Source: Galbibacter orientalis DSM 19592 (GTDB lineage: Bacteria > Bacteroidota > Bacteroidia > Flavobacteriales > Flavobacteriaceae). From it: DNA of 64,000 nucleotides. The notes beneath the pieces are model-generated. The model searched no databases. It saw only the letters and a program-made list of their open reading frames with translations, and was not told the DNA's origin. Within the stretch, counting starts at the first letter, position 1. Every line of letters starts with the position of its first letter. The position numbers were made by a program, and so were the translations under genes. The stretch is from positions 3,436,240-3,500,239 of the forward strand of contig NZ_JH651379.1 of NCBI RefSeq assembly GCF_000260115.1, given 5' to 3'. Shown piece after piece: positions 19,261 to 32,328 of the stretch.

Positions 19261-19825
19261 TTATTCTACATTATCAAAACCTTCTCCATTAATAACATGT
19301 TTCCTATCATTTAATTGAATAATAATTGGCTGTTTTAATTTTAGTGCCTTTCCAACAGCGATAGCATGTCTTTCTTCTAATGTTGGTAGTGTATTTGAGT
19401 AATCTGAACCAATATAATTTTCTAAGAATTGTTTTCCAGTATCATCAAACACTCTTAGGGCAAAAATTGTATTACATTGATTTAAGATGCTTTTACTAAT
19501 GTTAGCAGTACGTTGAGTTATTACCAAGCTTCCCAAGCCGTACTTTCTACCTTGTAAAATTACCTTAGCTGTTCCATTAACTGCCGTTTTATCTCCTTCA
19601 TTAGCAATAGAATTCCATTCTGGCACCAAAGAATGTGCTTCTTCAAAAACAAATAAAACCCTAGCTTGTGCCCCATCAGAAGTTGGTGGGAATTTCATCA
19701 ATATTTTCAATGTCTCTTCAGTAATTATTCTTGTTTTTTCTGCTGGACTTAATGCAGGGTACTTTTTTTGAATAATTCAAATACAGTCTTAGCTTTTTTA
19801 TTTTTATAATTATACAGTCTCACAT
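19261..19825 (-). pseudogene. HerA/DUF87-type ATPase, C-terminal remnant with frameshift
   Basis: LFVFEEAHSLVPEW...ILQGRKYGLGSLVITQRTANISKSILNQCNTIFALRVFDDTGKQFLENYIG is the HerA C-terminal ATPase core. Upstream frame VRLYNYKNKKAKTVFELFKK is joined by a 1-nt shift at an A7 tract to KYPALSPAEKTRIITEETLKIL; no N-terminal Walker A present. Confidence 0.8.
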
Positions 19826-19869
19826 ATTATATATAAGTATACAATTTAAAATTAATACATTTATTTCAT

Positions 19870-19906
19870 AAAAAAGCTGCCCGATAGGACAGCTTCCTTT
19901 GCTAAA
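19870..19906 (-). terminator. Orphan rho-independent terminator-like hairpin on minus strand
   Basis: Minus strand AAGCTGTCC-TATC-GGGCAGCTTTTTT; no intact minus-strand gene lies immediately upstream. Confidence 0.55.
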
Positions 19907-20184
19907 TGTGTAAACAGCTATTATAAACAAGATATAGAGTACATAACTGCTAACTAAATGTGTATTCAAATGTAGCATTGGTTCCATTTAAAAACATACA
20001 TCCATCAAACAATAAAATACAACATTCAAACATTTTATGTAGCTCTAAGCAACTATTAAGACTAGTTCTTTATAAGAATCAGCTTGTATGTTGTTTGGAT
20101 TTTGTAATTTTTATAGTCATTAAATCGATATTTTTATAAATATCTTTTATACTCCTTTTTTCTATTTCAAATAAATTATTAAAA

Positions 20185-20643
20185 ATGGCAACTTACAACC
20201 TTAAAATCAACGGAAAAGATCAACAAGTAGATGTTAGTGCTTCCACGCCGCTATTATGGGTGCTCAGAGATCATTTTCAATTAGTAGGTACAAAATTTGG
20301 ATGTGGTATAGCGCAATGCGGAGCATGCACCATTCATATTGAAGGTATTGCAGTTCGTTCTTGTCAACTACCGGTTTCAGCCGTTGGTGAACAAAAAATA
20401 ACTACCATTGAAGGTCTATCTGAAAATGGAGACCATCCTGTACAAAAAGCATGGATAGAACACGATGTCCCCCAATGTGGTTACTGTCAGGCAGGACAAA
20501 TTATGTCTGCCACTTCTCTACTAAATCAAAATCCAAATCCTTCTGATATAGAAATAGATGAGGCTATGAATGGGAATATTTGCAGATGTGGAACATATAC
20601 ACGAATAAAAAAGGCAATTAAAACTGCTGCTAACTCAAAATAA
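20185..20643 (+). CDS. (2Fe-2S)-binding small subunit of molybdenum hydroxylase (isoquinoline 1-oxidoreductase alpha-like)
   Basis: [47 protein letters not shown]: two [2Fe-2S] motifs. Confidence 0.95.
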   Translation: MATYNLKINGKDQQVDVSASTPLLWVLRDHFQLVGTKFGCGIAQCGACTIHIEGIAVRSCQLPVSAVGEQKITTIEGLSENGDHPVQKAWIEHDVPQCGYCQAGQIMSATSLLNQNPNPSDIEIDEAMNGNICRCGTYTRIKKAIKTAANSK

Positions 20644-20650
20644 TAAGAAA

Positions 20651-22906
20651 ATGGCAACTGTTAAGACAACATTAGGAAGACGATCTTTTTTAAAATCCTC
20701 CGTATTGGCTGGTGGTGGCATGATGCTTAGTTTCAGTTGGTTTGCGGGCTGTGAAATCCCAAATAGAAAAGAAGCTGCTACAATAGAAATGCCTGAAGAA
20801 TGGTTTGAATTAAATAGTTATATAAAAATTGGAGATAATGGAGTGGTAACACTTTTTAATCCTAATCCTGAATTTGGTCAAAATGTAAAAACTTCCATGC
20901 CGATGATTCTTGCTGATGAATTGGATGTCGATTGGAAAAATGTAATTGTAGAACAAGCTAACTTTTATCCTAAACGTTACGATAGACAATTTACTGGCGG
21001 GAGTCAGTCTATTCGTCAAGGTTGGAATATTTTGCGTACCGCAGGTGCTACCGCCAAAAGAATGCTTGTTACTGCTGCTGCCCAACATTGGCAAGTACCA
21101 GTTAATGAAGTTACAGCAAAGGCAGGAATCCTTTACCACACCGCAACAAATAAAGAAATTTCCTATGGTGAAATAGCTTCTCTCGCAGCAATACAGCCTA
21201 TTCCGGAAGAAGTAGAATTAAAAGAAATTAAAGATTTTAAAATTATAGGAACCTCCAAAAAAAATGTTGCTGGAACAGAAATTGTCACTGGTAAACCTAT
21301 GTTTGGAATTGATTATCAAGCAGAAGGTATGTTGATTGCCATGATAATCCATCCTCCTGCTTTTGGAATGAAACTAAAAAAGTTTGATGCTACAAAAGCC
21401 AAATCGATGCCTGGTATTAAAGATGTATTTAAAATAGATACCTTAAAAAGTGATTACGCAAGGAATTATTTTGACACCACAACTTTTACCGAATTAATTA
21501 CAGTAGTTGGTAATTCCACATGGGAAGTCATGCAGGCCAAAAAAGAAGTGGTGGTCGATTGGGAGCAAGCTCCAGAGCATACTTTTCAAATGGATGCTAG
21601 AGGAAATAAAATAGCTATAAATGTTCCAGCAGGTTTGGAAAGTACTACTGTTCATCAAACTAAAATGAACCAGTACAATAAAAAACCTGGAAATATTCTA
21701 AGAAAAGACGGAGATCCGGAAAAAGCGTTTAAAAATGCTGCTAAAATATTGGAACGGACGTATTCTGCCCCATTTTTAGCACATAATACCATGGAGCCTG
21801 TAAATTGTTTTGCCAATGTTTCTGCTGAAAAAGCTGAGCTTTATGGCCCAATTCAAGCTCCTGAATTTATCATAGGGACATTATCTGAACGGCTGAAACT
21901 CCCTAAAGACAAGATTCAAATTAATTTAGCCCGTATGGGAGGTGGTTTTGGACTTCGGGCTTATGGACACCATATGATTGAAGCAGCAGTTATTTCTCAA
22001 GAAATGAAAGCTCCCATTAAGATGGTTTACACACGTGAAGATGATATGTCTTACGGAATTTACAGACCTTCTTACACAGCGACTTACAAAGCCGCCATGG
22101 ATGAAAATAACAATCTCATTGCATTTCATGTAAAAGCAGGTGGGATTCCTGAATCACCACTAGCTCCTAACCGTTTTCCTGCCGGGGCGATAGAAAATTA
22201 TTTGGCAGAAGCCTGGGAAATTCCTTCAAATATTACCATCGGGGCATTTAGAGCTCCTAGGTCTAATTTTATTGCTGGAGCTGAGCAGTCATTTTTAGAC
22301 GAACTTGCAGAAGAACTTGGGAAGGATCCAATTGAGTTTCGTCTAGAACTTTTAGAAAGAGCTAAAAATAATCCAGTTGGAGAAAATAACGATTACGATC
22401 CTGAACGTTATGCCGGTGTTATTAAGTTAGTAAAAAGCAAGTCTAATTGGGATGAGATAAATGATAAATCAAGAGGCTTTTCTGCCTATTTTTGCCATAA
22501 TACGTATGTAGCTCAAGTTTTAGACCTTGAAATAGAAAATGATAAACCCAAGGTTAATAATGTGTATGCTGCTGTTGACTGCGGAATTGTTGTTAACAAA
22601 GATGCTGCCAAAAACATGGGAGAAGGTGCTATTATTGACGGTATTGGAAATTCACTTTATGGTGAACAAACCTTTAAAGATGGGGCGCCACAAAAACTTA
22701 ATTTTGACCGTTATCAATTAATAAGAATGTCTGAAGCACCAAAGTCTATTGAAGTGCACTTTGTTGAAAATGAACATAGCCCAACAGGAATGGGAGAACC
22801 TCTTTTCCCTCCTATTTTTGCTGCAATGGCAAATGCTTTATACCGTGCAACAGGGCAAAGGCATTACCAACAACCTTTTATAATTGAGAAAAAAATTATA
22901 GGTTAA
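20651..22906 (+). CDS. Molybdopterin-binding subunit of xanthine dehydrogenase family (isoquinoline 1-oxidoreductase beta-like), Tat-exported
   Basis: Tat signal [75 protein letters not shown]. Confidence 0.94.
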   Translation: MATVKTTLGRRSFLKSSVLAGGGMMLSFSWFAGCEIPNRKEAATIEMPEEWFELNSYIKIGDNGVVTLFNPNPEFGQNVKTSMPMILADELDVDWKNVIVEQANFYPKRYDRQFTGGSQSIRQGWNILRTAGATAKRMLVTAAAQHWQVPVNEVTAKAGILYHTATNKEISYGEIASLAAIQPIPEEVELKEIKDFKIIGTSKKNVAGTEIVTGKPMFGIDYQAEGMLIAMIIHPPAFGMKLKKFDATKAKSMPGIKDVFKIDTLKSDYARNYFDTTTFTELITVVGNSTWEVMQAKKEVVVDWEQAPEHTFQMDARGNKIAINVPAGLESTTVHQTKMNQYNKKPGNILRKDGDPEKAFKNAAKILERTYSAPFLAHNTMEPVNCFANVSAEKAELYGPIQAPEFIIGTLSERLKLPKDKIQINLARMGGGFGLRAYGHHMIEAAVISQEMKAPIKMVYTREDDMSYGIYRPSYTATYKAAMDENNNLIAFHVKAGGIPESPLAPNRFPAGAIENYLAEAWEIPSNITIGAFRAPRSNFIAGAEQSFLDELAEELGKDPIEFRLELLERAKNNPVGENNDYDPERYAGVIKLVKSKSNWDEINDKSRGFSAYFCHNTYVAQVLDLEIENDKPKVNNVYAAVDCGIVVNKDAAKNMGEGAIIDGIGNSLYGEQTFKDGAPQKLNFDRYQLIRMSEAPKSIEVHFVENEHSPTGMGEPLFPPIFAAMANALYRATGQRHYQQPFIIEKKIIG

Positions 22907-22934
22907 AAAACTTATAACTATTCAAACTAACTAG

Positions 22935-22960
22935 AAAAACCGTCTATCCGACGGTTTTTT
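22935..22960. terminator. Rho-independent terminator (bidirectional-looking)
   Basis: AAAAACCGTC-TATCC-GACGGTTTTTT. Confidence 0.8.
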
Positions 22961-22984
22961 TAATAGTATACTTTAGAATACAAT

Positions 22985-23410
22985 TTACAAACAGACCATA
23001 TCCATCAAACAATAACATACAATATTCAAACATTTTCTATAGGCTTGGGGGGTGGTATCCATATGTTTCTTAAAAAAATTACTAAAATGTGTAGCCTCTT
23101 TAAACCCTAAAAAATATGCTACCTCGGCAATGTTCCAATTTTTTTCTCTCAATAAATACGTAGCTTTTTGTAAAATACGTTCGGCTATTAATTGAGTTGT
23201 TGTTTTTTGAGTGCTAGTCTTCAACACCCGATTTAAATGATTCACATGAATATTTAATTCTTGGGCAAAATCAGCGGGAGCTCTTAGATTCACTGGTTTT
23301 CCAAATTCTTCCTTGGTAGAATACTCGTTATCTAAAAGTTTAAAGAATTCATTTGATATTCGCTGACTTGCAACACTTATATTTTTATATGTATCTAAAT
23401 TATCTTTCAT
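22985..23410 (-). CDS. AraC-family helix-turn-helix regulator (DNA-binding domain only)
   Basis: FAQELNIHVNHLNRVLKTSTQKTTTQLIAERILQKATYLLREKNWNIAEVAYFLGFKEATHFSNFFKKHMDTTPQAYRK. Confidence 0.9.
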   Translation of the reverse strand: MKDNLDTYKNISVASQRISNEFFKLLDNEYSTKEEFGKPVNLRAPADFAQELNIHVNHLNRVLKTSTQKTTTQLIAERILQKATYLLREKNWNIAEVAYFLGFKEATHFSNFFKKHMDTTPQAYRKCLNIVCYCLMDMVCL

Positions 23411-24022
23411 CTATAAAAACTTAATCCGCCGCAACCAAGTCATTATTTCTTCTTTTACTTTGATTTTTTTATCGCCTTTCATTACAAAATAAATTTCGTC
23501 TCTTTCAATTCCTCCTTTGGTAGAAAATCCTTCTAAAACCGTTGCGTTTGGACACATTTCTTTAACCGTTTTAAAACTACTTCCTACTCCATATCCTGCA
23601 TTGGTATTGAAAGGAATTACTGTTTTGCCACTCATATTATATTTGTTGAGAAAACTCTTCATTGGCGGTGGTAATTGCATTCCCCATGTAGGAAAACCTA
23701 CAAATACTTTATCGTATTGATTGAAATTATCGATACGCGTTTTCAATGGTGGTAGATATCCCGATTCGTTTTCTTTTGCCACTTGTGCCACTATAGAATC
23801 GTAATTTTCTGGGTAAGGTTCTTTTAATTCGAGTGCTACCAAATCCCCACCTACTTCCTTTTGGATAATTTCTGCTACTTGTTTGGTGTTGTTGGTTCGA
23901 GATAGGTATACAATCAATAGCTTTCCTTTCTCTTTTTTTAATTCTTGAGCAGTACAACTACAAAAAAACACTGGGACTATTGTCAATAGTAGAAGAAAAC
24001 AGGTTTTTAATGTTTTATCCAT
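23411..24022 (-). CDS. Flavodoxin-like lipoprotein
   Basis: KLLIVYLSRTNNTKQVAEIIQKEVGGDLVALE..KVFVGFPTWGMQLPPPMKSFL; lipobox FCSCTA. Confidence 0.9.
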   Translation of the reverse strand: MDKTLKTCFLLLLTIVPVFFCSCTAQELKKEKGKLLIVYLSRTNNTKQVAEIIQKEVGGDLVALELKEPYPENYDSIVAQVAKENESGYLPPLKTRIDNFNQYDKVFVGFPTWGMQLPPPMKSFLNKYNMSGKTVIPFNTNAGYGVGSSFKTVKEMCPNATVLEGFSTKGGIERDEIYFVMKGDKKIKVKEEIMTWLRRIKFL

Positions 24023-24055
24023 GTTTGTTTATTTATAATTGCTGAATCTTTATTT

Positions 24056-25195
24056 CTACTTATCTAATCCTTTTTCTTGAAGCCATGTAGACATTAAATC
24101 TGCTATTTCCACATTATTTAAATCGCTCATCGGAAAATGTGTATTTCCTTGAATTCCTTCTTCTGGTAAGTGAATAAGCGTAACATCACCTCCGTGTTTG
24201 TTTACCGTTTCTTTCCATAATTTAGCCATCGATAGAGAGGCACGCCATTGATCTTCCCCTGGAATTTCAGATGTTTCATTAGGAATATGATCCCCATAAA
24301 AAATAACGATAGGAAGTTTTGTCAATCGCTTAAATTCCGACATAGGAACTTCTGAGGCTTTCAGAGCTCCACCGAGATATGAAATAGGCTCAGGAACTTC
24401 ACCTTCAGGAAAAATAAAATTGCTCCCAGGTTCAAAAGAAACTACAGCTTTAATATTATTATTTTTTAGCGCTGTTAACCACCCCATTCCGCCGCTATGT
24501 GAATGAGTTACTAATATTCCCGATCCAATTTTATCGAAGAGTTCTGCTACTGCTTTTACATTTAAATCGATATTTAAAGGGCCTGTATCGGGTGTCATTT
24601 GTCTAAAGAACTGATTCAAAGCTTCAGGGTCTTTTGAAAATTGAACATTTGGGTAAAATTCTGTACCAATACCTAGTCTAAAAATACCAAACCACAATTG
24701 ATCGTTGGTAGCTGCCGAAATTGTAGTTGGTTCGGTACTTTGTGCTGCTAATCCACGCCGAGGCTGATCTATAAGATACACAGGAAAGTTGCGTCTTAAA
24801 AATAATGTTTGAAACCCCTCTCTCCCATCGGGAGTTGTTTGCCAAGTTTTCATCGATTGCCCGTATCCATGCCAAAATACAAGAGGAAGTTTTTTAGGGG
24901 TAGTCGGTATTTGGTACCATACAAAAGCATGATCTCCATGAAGGGTTTGCCCCTCTTGACTTTGATTGGAAGGATTAAAAACACCGTGTTTAATAGGATC
25001 AAAAGTACCTGGACTTGTTTTTACAGTCCCTCCTACTGTAAAACTGCCTTGCTTTTGGATACTAATATTTTTATCATCAATTTTAGTACTGGTCTCCTCT
25101 TTATTTTTTGGTTGGCATGAAACAATACACAATACTGCACCAATCAACATAAGCGTATGAAGCCCTACCCTAATCTTATTCGTTTTCTTTTTCAT
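24056..25195 (-). CDS. Alpha/beta hydrolase lipoprotein
   Basis: LPLVFWHGYGQSMKTWQTT, ILVTHSHSGGMGWLTAL, lipobox IVSCQP. Confidence 0.88.
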   Translation of the reverse strand: MKKKTNKIRVGLHTLMLIGAVLCIVSCQPKNKEETSTKIDDKNISIQKQGSFTVGGTVKTSPGTFDPIKHGVFNPSNQSQEGQTLHGDHAFVWYQIPTTPKKLPLVFWHGYGQSMKTWQTTPDGREGFQTLFLRRNFPVYLIDQPRRGLAAQSTEPTTISAATNDQLWFGIFRLGIGTEFYPNVQFSKDPEALNQFFRQMTPDTGPLNIDLNVKAVAELFDKIGSGILVTHSHSGGMGWLTALKNNNIKAVVSFEPGSNFIFPEGEVPEPISYLGGALKASEVPMSEFKRLTKLPIVIFYGDHIPNETSEIPGEDQWRASLSMAKLWKETVNKHGGDVTLIHLPEEGIQGNTHFPMSDLNNVEIADLMSTWLQEKGLDK

Positions 25196-25219
25196 ATAAA
25201 TATTTATTTTTATTATCTG

Positions 25220-26812
25220 TTATTCATAAAAAGCTTTCTTGATAACATCCAATCTTGCTTTTCTTTCATCTAAAGAACTTCCTGCCGATCCATCGTGTCT
25301 AATTTCAAAAACTTCATTCTTTTTTGGATCATGAACAGGCCATTTTGGTAACCCCTCTCCATTTGGATTCCCTGTTTTAGCGAAGTTTGTCCAATAGGTA
25401 TTCATCATACTGGCAACTTTTTTGTCATTTGGGGTAACTACAAAACCATTTCTTTCCATAAGGTTATCAAATACATAAGGAATTTCCGATGCATGAGAGG
25501 CTCCAAATCGCATACGTTCCTGCATAGATTCTGCCACATAAGAAAAAAGATAAACGTAAGCAGGAATACCTTCTGAAACAAAAGCATTTGCAGTGAAACG
25601 CGCAGGCTCTGCCCAAACTTTATCGGTATTAACCAAGGTCAGCATTCTTGCAAACTCGGTTGATCCATCTGGATCATAGGCTTTGGATGCCTCATTTTTA
25701 TAATCCCCAAACATAGATAATAGTTCTTCTTTTGAATTGGCATTCACAAATCCTGCCGGTACTTCAGCACTGTTAGAACCAATAATTATGGGTACTTGGG
25801 TTTGTGAATTATCTTTGTATGAACTTTCGGCAGTTTCTATTACTAATTTTCCATCTAAAATAGGTCCTGAATAGGTAGGAACACCTCCCGGACCATCAGT
25901 TTCCTGACCTCCATCAATAATCTCTCCCACACTCAAAGAACGAAGCTTTTTCAAAGCATTGGCATCCGTTTTTTCTATTTTATGCCTATGAGCAAAATTA
26001 ACTCCAATGGTTTCTGCTGAAATTGGATAATTTGAATCGGCATTTTCTTTATCAATGGGTCTTCCAGTTAAAACCCCATCACAACCACCTCCAGATTCAA
26101 TAATTGCTTTATGAAATAGTCCTTTAGCCTCAGGGATTGTTAATAACGAATGTACTGAAACGCCGCCAGCCGACTCTCCAAAAATTGTAACGTTAGCAGG
26201 ATCTCCGCCAAAATTAGCTATGTTTTTTTGCACCCATTTTAAAGCAGCAATTTGATCCATATATGCGTAATTTCCTTTGGCTTCATTTGGATGTTCATCA
26301 CTTAATGCAGGAAAAGCAAAGAAACCTAATCTTCCCAAGCGATAATTAAAAGTAACAAGAATAACATCCTTCTTCGCAAAATTCTCACCCGAAAACCCAG
26401 GACTAGAACCACTACCAAAAACAAAAGCTCCACCATGAATCCATACCATCACCGGTAGCTTGCTTTTATGATTAACCGAAGTGGGTCTCCAAATATTCAA
26501 GGACAAGCAATCTTCTGATGAACCTTCTCTGATAGCCCCTGGATTTGGCGGATATGAAGCCTGAGCACAATCTGAACCGTACTTACTTGCGTCCAATTCT
26601 CCTTTCCATTTCAGTGCTGGTTGAGTTGGTCGCCATCTAAATTCTCCAACAGGTGGCGCTGCATAAGGAATCCCTTTAAAACTATCAACACCACCTTCGG
26701 TAACTCCTCGTACAATACCAGACACTGTTTCTACTTTTGGATACCCCTGCTGTGCTTTTACGGTATAACTATATATAACAATTAATATGGCTATTATTTT
26801 TTGAATTTTCAT
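25220..26812 (-). CDS. Type B carboxylesterase/lipase family protein
   Basis: [60 protein letters not shown]. Confidence 0.96.
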   Translation of the reverse strand: MKIQKIIAILIVIYSYTVKAQQGYPKVETVSGIVRGVTEGGVDSFKGIPYAAPPVGEFRWRPTQPALKWKGELDASKYGSDCAQASYPPNPGAIREGSSEDCLSLNIWRPTSVNHKSKLPVMVWIHGGAFVFGSGSSPGFSGENFAKKDVILVTFNYRLGRLGFFAFPALSDEHPNEAKGNYAYMDQIAALKWVQKNIANFGGDPANVTIFGESAGGVSVHSLLTIPEAKGLFHKAIIESGGGCDGVLTGRPIDKENADSNYPISAETIGVNFAHRHKIEKTDANALKKLRSLSVGEIIDGGQETDGPGGVPTYSGPILDGKLVIETAESSYKDNSQTQVPIIIGSNSAEVPAGFVNANSKEELLSMFGDYKNEASKAYDPDGSTEFARMLTLVNTDKVWAEPARFTANAFVSEGIPAYVYLFSYVAESMQERMRFGASHASEIPYVFDNLMERNGFVVTPNDKKVASMMNTYWTNFAKTGNPNGEGLPKWPVHDPKKNEVFEIRHDGSAGSSLDERKARLDVIKKAFYE

Positions 26813-26908
26813 GGTAGATGGTTAATGACTATTACTATTTTTTTGTTCGTTTTCCCCAATAAATTATTAGGATAAATATATTTTCATTGCGTTATATTAC
26901 TTCAAATT

Positions 26909-27355
26909 TTAATGTTCAATTTGATGGGAATCCCGAACACTACTAAAAGTTAAATCGAGTAATTTCCAGTCTCCACTTTCTTTTTTGTAGATTTCGGTTA
27001 CCGTAAATTCGTTTGACACTTCATTTCCTCGAACTACAGCCAAAAGTGTAATCCGATTCCACAGAATTACAGTTTCCCCAAAAGTTTCTATAACCACATC
27101 ATGAACGTCTGCTTTTTTATACCAAATACTCCCCGTTTTAATAATTTCTAATTCTCGTTCCTTTTTCCAAGAGCCACTCATATGTACAAATCTTGATTTA
27201 TCGTCAAAGAGCTTTGCAAGTTCTTCCACATTTTTATTGGCCATCCACTCCCATTTCTTTTTAGAGAGTTCTTTTATTTCTGTTTCAGTGGTATTTTGAG
27301 CCAAAATTGGTGTACTTGTAAGGATTAAAAAAAGTCCAATAACTAATGTTCTCAT
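26909..27355 (-). CDS. NTF2-like (SnoaL/DUF4440-type) secreted protein, copy A
   Basis: Signal peptide then ELSKKKWEWMANKNVEELAKLFDDKSRFVHM; paralogue of adjacent ORF. Confidence 0.82.
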   Translation of the reverse strand: MRTLVIGLFLILTSTPILAQNTTETEIKELSKKKWEWMANKNVEELAKLFDDKSRFVHMSGSWKKERELEIIKTGSIWYKKADVHDVVIETFGETVILWNRITLLAVVRGNEVSNEFTVTEIYKKESGDWKLLDLTFSSVRDSHQIEH

Positions 27356-27386
27356 AATAAGTTGTTTTAAATTTTCTATTTTTTAA

Positions 27387-27830
27387 TTAATTCCCTGGTC
27401 GCTCCATTAGTTTTACAAAAGATAAATTGGCTAATTTCCAATTCCCATCAATCATTTTATAAACCTCGGTTACCATAAACGGATTGGTGACTTCGTTGCC
27501 GCCAACTTCTGCCAATAAGGTTATTCGGTTTAAAACAATGGCGGTATCTTCTCCTATTATATCAATAGTTACTTCGTGGATGTCTGCTTTTTTATACCAA
27601 ATACCTCCGCTTTCTATAATGGCAAGTTCTCTATCTGTTCCCCAAGCACCTCCCATGTGGACAAATTGTGCGTCTTTATGAAAAAGTTTGGTTAGTTCCT
27701 CCACATTCTTATCGGCCATCCATTGCCATTTTTCTTTGGAGAGTTCTTTTACTTCTGCTTCTAGAGCATTTTGTGCTAGAATTGGTGTACTAGCAATAAT
27801 TAAGAATAGGGTAACAATAAATGTTTTCAT
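27387..27830 (-). CDS. NTF2-like (SnoaL/DUF4440-type) secreted protein, copy B
   Basis: ELSKEKWQWMADKNVEELTKLFHKDAQFVHMGGAWGTDRELAIIESGGIWYKKADIHEV; clearly homologous to copy A. Confidence 0.82.
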   Translation of the reverse strand: MKTFIVTLFLIIASTPILAQNALEAEVKELSKEKWQWMADKNVEELTKLFHKDAQFVHMGGAWGTDRELAIIESGGIWYKKADIHEVTIDIIGEDTAIVLNRITLLAEVGGNEVTNPFMVTEVYKMIDGNWKLANLSFVKLMERPGN

Positions 27831-27867
27831 AATGATTTTGATTTTAAAGTTTGGTGATATTTGTTTA

Positions 27868-29335
<1,468 letters not shown>

Positions 29336-29345
29336 TTTTTTTTGT

Positions 29346-30218
<873 letters not shown>

Positions 30219-30230
30219 TCATTTTCATTC

Positions 30231-31307
30231 TTAAAGATACTCTTGGTAAAAATCCACCAACTTAGTTACGGCTTGCTTTACATATTCTGGTTTCCAATAA
30301 GTTTCTATATGTGTAGCACCATCAATAAGGAATAACTCTTTGTCTTTTGCATTGGAAGCTTTTGCAAATGCTTCATCTGTCATATATTTAGTATCTGCTT
30401 TACTACCCGCTATCATTAATAAAGGCTGATTAATTAAATCCATATCGGTAGCCGCATCCCAAGTCATAAGTTTAAGTAAACTACTCCTAGTGTATAAAAA
30501 GGTAGAGTTTGGATGTGCATGCGTTCTATAATAATATTCATACCCTTCTCTGTATAAATCTGTTTTAGTAGCTGTTATTTCCTTATCAGTAACGCTTGCA
30601 ACACCTGCATAAATAATTTCTCCTCCGGCAGCTTCTTGAGCACGAGCATCACTAGCTTGTTTTAAACGCTCTTGAATAGTGTTTAACTGAGAATTCTGAA
30701 ATCCGTTACGTCTTACTTCTCCAGAATTAAACATGCTCAAGGTAGCAACCGCTTTGAAACGCTTATCAGATTGCGTCGCTTTTAGCGTATATCCACCTCC
30801 TCCACAAATCCCAAAAGCACCAATGCGATCAGGATCAACTCCAGGGAATTGAGCTATAAAATCGGCCATACCTTGAATATCTTCCGTACGATAATATGGG
30901 TTATCCGTATGGCGAGGTTCTCCTCCACTTGCTCCTTGGTAGGCAGCATCTGCAGCAATAGTTATAAAGCCAGCTTCGGCCAAATGTTGAGCATACAATC
31001 CAGCTGTTTGCTCTTTAATCCCACCATTAGGGTGCGCAACTGTAATAGCCAAATACGTATTCTCTGGATTATAATTAGCAGGCGTATAAACATTAGCAGC
31101 TATCTCTAATCCATTTAACTTATAGGTTACAGGATGGATATTTACTTTTCCTTTTACATTTTCTGTAATTGCCCCTGCATACACTAATGTAAATGGATTT
31201 TGTTTATATGTTTCTTGAAGCGGAGCTACTTCTACAGTACTTTGTGCCATGATACTATAATTTACGGTTAGTAAGCTTATAAAAATCAATAATTCTATTC
31301 TTTTCAT
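30231..31307 (-). CDS. Alpha/beta hydrolase (DLH-like), secreted
   Basis: LAITVAHPNGGIKEQTAGLYAQHLAEAGFITIAADAAYQGASGGEPR, GAFGICGGGGYTLKATQSDKRFKAV. Confidence 0.88.
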   Translation of the reverse strand: MKRIELLIFISLLTVNYSIMAQSTVEVAPLQETYKQNPFTLVYAGAITENVKGKVNIHPVTYKLNGLEIAANVYTPANYNPENTYLAITVAHPNGGIKEQTAGLYAQHLAEAGFITIAADAAYQGASGGEPRHTDNPYYRTEDIQGMADFIAQFPGVDPDRIGAFGICGGGGYTLKATQSDKRFKAVATLSMFNSGEVRRNGFQNSQLNTIQERLKQASDARAQEAAGGEIIYAGVASVTDKEITATKTDLYREGYEYYYRTHAHPNSTFLYTRSSLLKLMTWDAATDMDLINQPLLMIAGSKADTKYMTDEAFAKASNAKDKELFLIDGATHIETYWKPEYVKQAVTKLVDFYQEYL

Positions 31308-31409
31308 CTATTTAAATTTTCATAATTAATTCTTTTCCAATAATTTAATTATTTATAGGAGATATTGGTCAATACCTATTAAATGCCCATTATGGGCTTC
31401 CATTACTTA

Positions 31410-32147
31410 TTATTCTTTAGATTGTAATAATTCCTTCAATACTGTTTCTGCAGCTGTTCCTTCTTGCCTGCCAACATGTTGCTTAATTATTTTAGTAAAA
31501 TCTTGAAGTTGCTCTGCTGTCCAACCTTGGATTAAACAAATATTCATATGTGAGCGCAACATGGGTTCCGCTTTTTGTATACTGGCAATAACAGAAATAG
31601 TTACCAGTTCTCTTTCTTTATAGGTAAGTACATCACGTTCAAAAAGGTCTGCAAACAAATGTTCTTTTAAAAAGATTTCAATCTCAGGAGAAAATTTAGC
31701 ATATCCTTTTTTAGGCCCATCGAGTGTTGTACCCACCAATTTGTCAAGGTTCGTTTTTCCTCTCGCGTATTTATCTCTACTATCTGTTATTGGAGAGGCT
31801 TCTGTCCCCCATACATCTTCAATTCCTTTTGCCTTTCTATCGTCTAGCACTTTAATAAAAGTTTGCAATCCCCTTATACTTCTTGGAAAACCACAGTAGG
31901 CATATAAATGGACTATTGCCTCCTTTATTTGATTTACTGTTAAGCCATTATCCAAACCATCGTTAAGCACTTTCTCTAGTTTCTTTAGATCCCCTTTTGC
32001 TGTATAAGATGCTACCAATACCAATGATTTCTCTTTTTCGGTAAGCGTCTCTTGAGATAAAATTCCTTCGCAAGCATTTAGAGACTGAGTACTTCCCACC
32101 GCCAAAAAGAAGATAGAAAATACCGTTAAAATTTTAGAAATATGCAT
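31410..32147 (-). CDS. Carboxymuconolactone decarboxylase family protein, secreted
   Basis: Two CMD-like repeats: GLTVNQIKEAIVHLYAYCGFPRSIRGLQTF and LTYKERELVTISVIASIQKAEPMLRSHMNICLIQGWTAEQLQDF. Confidence 0.9.
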   Translation of the reverse strand: MHISKILTVFSIFFLAVGSTQSLNACEGILSQETLTEKEKSLVLVASYTAKGDLKKLEKVLNDGLDNGLTVNQIKEAIVHLYAYCGFPRSIRGLQTFIKVLDDRKAKGIEDVWGTEASPITDSRDKYARGKTNLDKLVGTTLDGPKKGYAKFSPEIEIFLKEHLFADLFERDVLTYKERELVTISVIASIQKAEPMLRSHMNICLIQGWTAEQLQDFTKIIKQHVGRQEGTAAETVLKELLQSKE

Positions 32148-32328
32148 GTCTTATTTATTTTATGTTTGTAATTTCGATAGTATTGTTTGTATTCATTGCA
32201 AATATCCGAACACATTAAGCCTGTTTACGTATACCAATTACTGTTATACTAACACGGATTACTGTTTTACACTATCTAGTTGATTTTAAATGAATAACAA
32301 GCAGTATCTTTAACAAAAAATTATAAAT

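Noticed and set aside
19720-19760. Programmed -1 frameshift at A7 in the HerA remnant
   Set aside because: The upstream frame is only about 20 codons before a stop and lacks Walker A, so decay is a simpler explanation than programmed recoding.
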